Shown here: positions 33,059 through 34,051 of the stretch, in pieces | Position numbering within the stretch: the stretch's first letter is position 1 | Layout: each line of letters opens with the position of its first letter | Origin: Acetobacteraceae bacterium | GTDB lineage: Bacteria; Pseudomonadota; Alphaproteobacteria; Acetobacterales; Acetobacteraceae | NCBI GenBank assembly: GCA_020848935.1 | Contig: JADLHF010000253.1 | Location: forward strand, 1 to 34,051 | Length of the DNA: 34,051 nt | Direction: 5' to 3' | Program-made: the position numbers and the translations under genes | Notes under the pieces: model-generated | What the model was told of the DNA's origin: nothing | The model's database searches: none | What the model saw: the letters and a program-made list of their open reading frames with translations, nothing else

Positions 33059-33496
33059 CTAGCGCCGCCTCTCGGCGGGCCGCTCCACCGGCAGCGCGCC
33101 CGGCCGCCGGGAATCCAGGCTCCAGGCCCCAGCGCCAGCAAACACGAAATAAAGAAAGACAAAGCAGTACAGCATGACCAACTCACCGCGATTCACCAGC
33201 GGGTAGAAGCTGCTCGCCGCGTGCACCATGAAATAGGCCGCCGCCGCGAATCCCGACATGATGAAGGCCGCCTCGCGGGTGAACAGCCCAACCAGCAGCA
33301 ACAGGCTCCCGATCACCTCGATCACCGCGGCAAGGCCAAGCAGCGAGAACCAGGCGAAACCCGCCGGCCCCGGCGCCGGAAATCCGAATACCTTCTGCAG
33401 CCCGTGCTGCAGGAACAACAGGGCGACCACAATGCGCAGCACCGCCAGGATGCGCGGCTGCCACCGCGCCGCCTCGAACTGCATGCCGAAGAACAT
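33059..33496 (-). CDS. DoxX-family membrane protein
   Basis: This 145-residue protein has four TM helices: LAVLRIVVALLFLQHGLQKVFG first, then FSLLGLAAVIEVIGSLLLLVGLF, AAFIMSGFAAAAYFMVHA, and MLYCFVFLYFVFAGAGAWSLD. The GLQKVFGF motif and the Glu in the second helix are typical of DoxX. Family members have been linked to quinone or thiosulfate redox and oxidative stress; the role here is unknown. ATG at 33496 has GGAGG 7 nt upstream. The downstream-strand neighbour is a rhodanese-type enzyme, a possible sulfur link. Confidence 0.88.
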   Translation of the reverse strand: MFFGMQFEAARWQPRILAVLRIVVALLFLQHGLQKVFGFPAPGPAGFAWFSLLGLAAVIEVIGSLLLLVGLFTREAAFIMSGFAAAAYFMVHAASSFYPLVNRGELVMLYCFVFLYFVFAGAGAWSLDSRRPGALPVERPAERRR

Positions 33497-33600
33497 CGTT
33501 ATCCTCCATCGCCGAACCGACGCGGGCCGGGCCCGTGCCACTCGGCGCGAATCCTAGCACGTCCGGCGCCGGATGGTGCACTGGCATAGATCAGGCAAGG

Positions 33601-33735
33601 GGAAGAAAGTCTTCTTTTTCTGAAGAAAAAGAAGCAAAAAGACTTTTGTCAATTTCTTGGAGTGGCACCGTCCTGCGCAACCACTCCAATGAACAGGAGT
33701 TTTTTGGTTCTTTTTTTCAAAAAAGAACTCCTTCC
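33601..33735 (-). repeat. AT-hairpin palindromic element, copy 6 (inverted)
   Basis: The TGAA-loop hairpin is at 33611-33634 and the GTTC hairpin at 33707-33728. TTGGAGTGG (33657-33665) pairs perfectly with CCACTCCAA (33681-33689). The flanks GGAAGAAAG and CTCCTTCC also pair. It separates two minus-strand genes, and the sulfurtransferase stop codon touches its right edge. Confidence 0.92.
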
Positions 33736-34051
33736 TACCCTACTTCCATCGGCAACCCCTCATCCGTCACCCATTCGATCAACGAGGCGTCGTAGATCTT
33801 CACGTCCCGATGCCCCAGCAGCGTCAGCACCAGCGCATCCGCACTCGCCGCGATGCCGCCGCCGCAATAGGTGATCACCCGCCGGTCCATCGCCCCCACC
33901 TCGGCGAACAGCGCCCGCAGCACCGCCGGCGACCGCAACGTCCCGGTGGCGGGATCAACCAGATGGGCGGCGGCAACATTCACGCTGCCGGCAATCCGGC
34001 CGGGCCGGCCGTACTGCACCCCGCCGGCACCGGTATGCTGCTCCGGCCGCA
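33735..34051 (-). CDS. Rhodanese/3-mercaptopyruvate-type sulfurtransferase (5' part beyond window)
   Basis: The minus frame is open to the right edge, giving about 104 C-terminal residues. GRIAGSVNVAAAHLVDP and ITYCGGGIAASADALVLTLLG form the catalytic rhodanese domain, with the active Cys in CGGGIAAS and the closing DVKIYDASLIEWV segment. This is the second domain of a two-domain TST/SseA-like enzyme, which transfers sulfane sulfur from thiosulfate or 3-mercaptopyruvate to cyanide or thiols. The CG-G-G-I loop is closer to the mercaptopyruvate type than to CRKGVT thiosulfate types. GTG at 34019 is an internal codon, not the start. Confidence 0.85.
   Translation of the reverse strand, partial: RPEQHTGAGGVQYGRPGRIAGSVNVAAAHLVDPATGTLRSPAVLRALFAEVGAMDRRVITYCGGGIAASADALVLTLLGHRDVKIYDASLIEWVTDEGLPMEVG

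Noticed and set aside
14181-33735. The six repeats as a CRISPR array or insertion sequence
   Set aside because: They are kilobases apart, are not spacer-separated, have no transposase gene and show no obvious target duplications.

Overview
The window is a GC-rich chromosomal stretch with tightly packed genes. The conserved blocks rph-rdgB-hemW, argD-argF and rsmI next to an LppC-type lipoprotein fit an alphaproteobacterium. I favour Acetobacteraceae (Rhodospirillales), partly from remembering similar AT-rich palindromes in that family, so the family-level assignment is inference. No rRNA, tRNA, CRISPR array or transposase gene was seen.

Layout: 1-1974 (minus) encodes the E1 beta (cut by the left edge) and E1 alpha subunits of an acetoin/pyruvate-type dehydrogenase. 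2444-8672 is a flavin-based redox locus: a small exported PepSY protein, a divergent response regulator and sensor kinase, an exported DUF2271 protein with an ApbE-type flavinylation motif, a PepSY-membrane/flavodoxin/ferredoxin-reductase fusion, and ApbE. Three copies of one 17-bp box (GTTCAGC-N5-GTCAG) stand 48-50 nt before the start codons of the PepSY, regulator and DUF2271 genes, which ties the locus into one predicted regulon. 8901-18978 is catabolic or accessory: aldehyde dehydrogenase, an orphan biotin-type carboxyltransferase, a ThDP enzyme, a family-5 ABC importer without ATPases, and an HpcH/HpaI aldolase. Two TTGT-YG-ACAA sites hint at shared control there. 19226-33496 is mostly housekeeping: recX, argD-argF, a Gfo/Idh oxidoreductase, rph-rdgB-hydrolase-hemW, rsmI, an LppC-type lipoprotein, a PhoR-like kinase, pepN and DoxX. 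A rhodanese-type sulfurtransferase is cut by the right edge.

The most unusual non-coding signal is a family of six intergenic AT-rich imperfect palindromes of about 120-137 bp, between 14.18 and 33.74 kb. Each has two nearly invariant A/T hairpins at its ends and a variable GC-rich centre that usually keeps an inverted repeat. They occur in both orientations, always beside at least one gene 3' end and never in the divergent gaps. One supplies the stop codon and last residues of rsmI.

The two most interesting points are the predicted two-component-controlled extracytoplasmic flavin electron-transfer locus with its three-site regulon, and the palindrome family.
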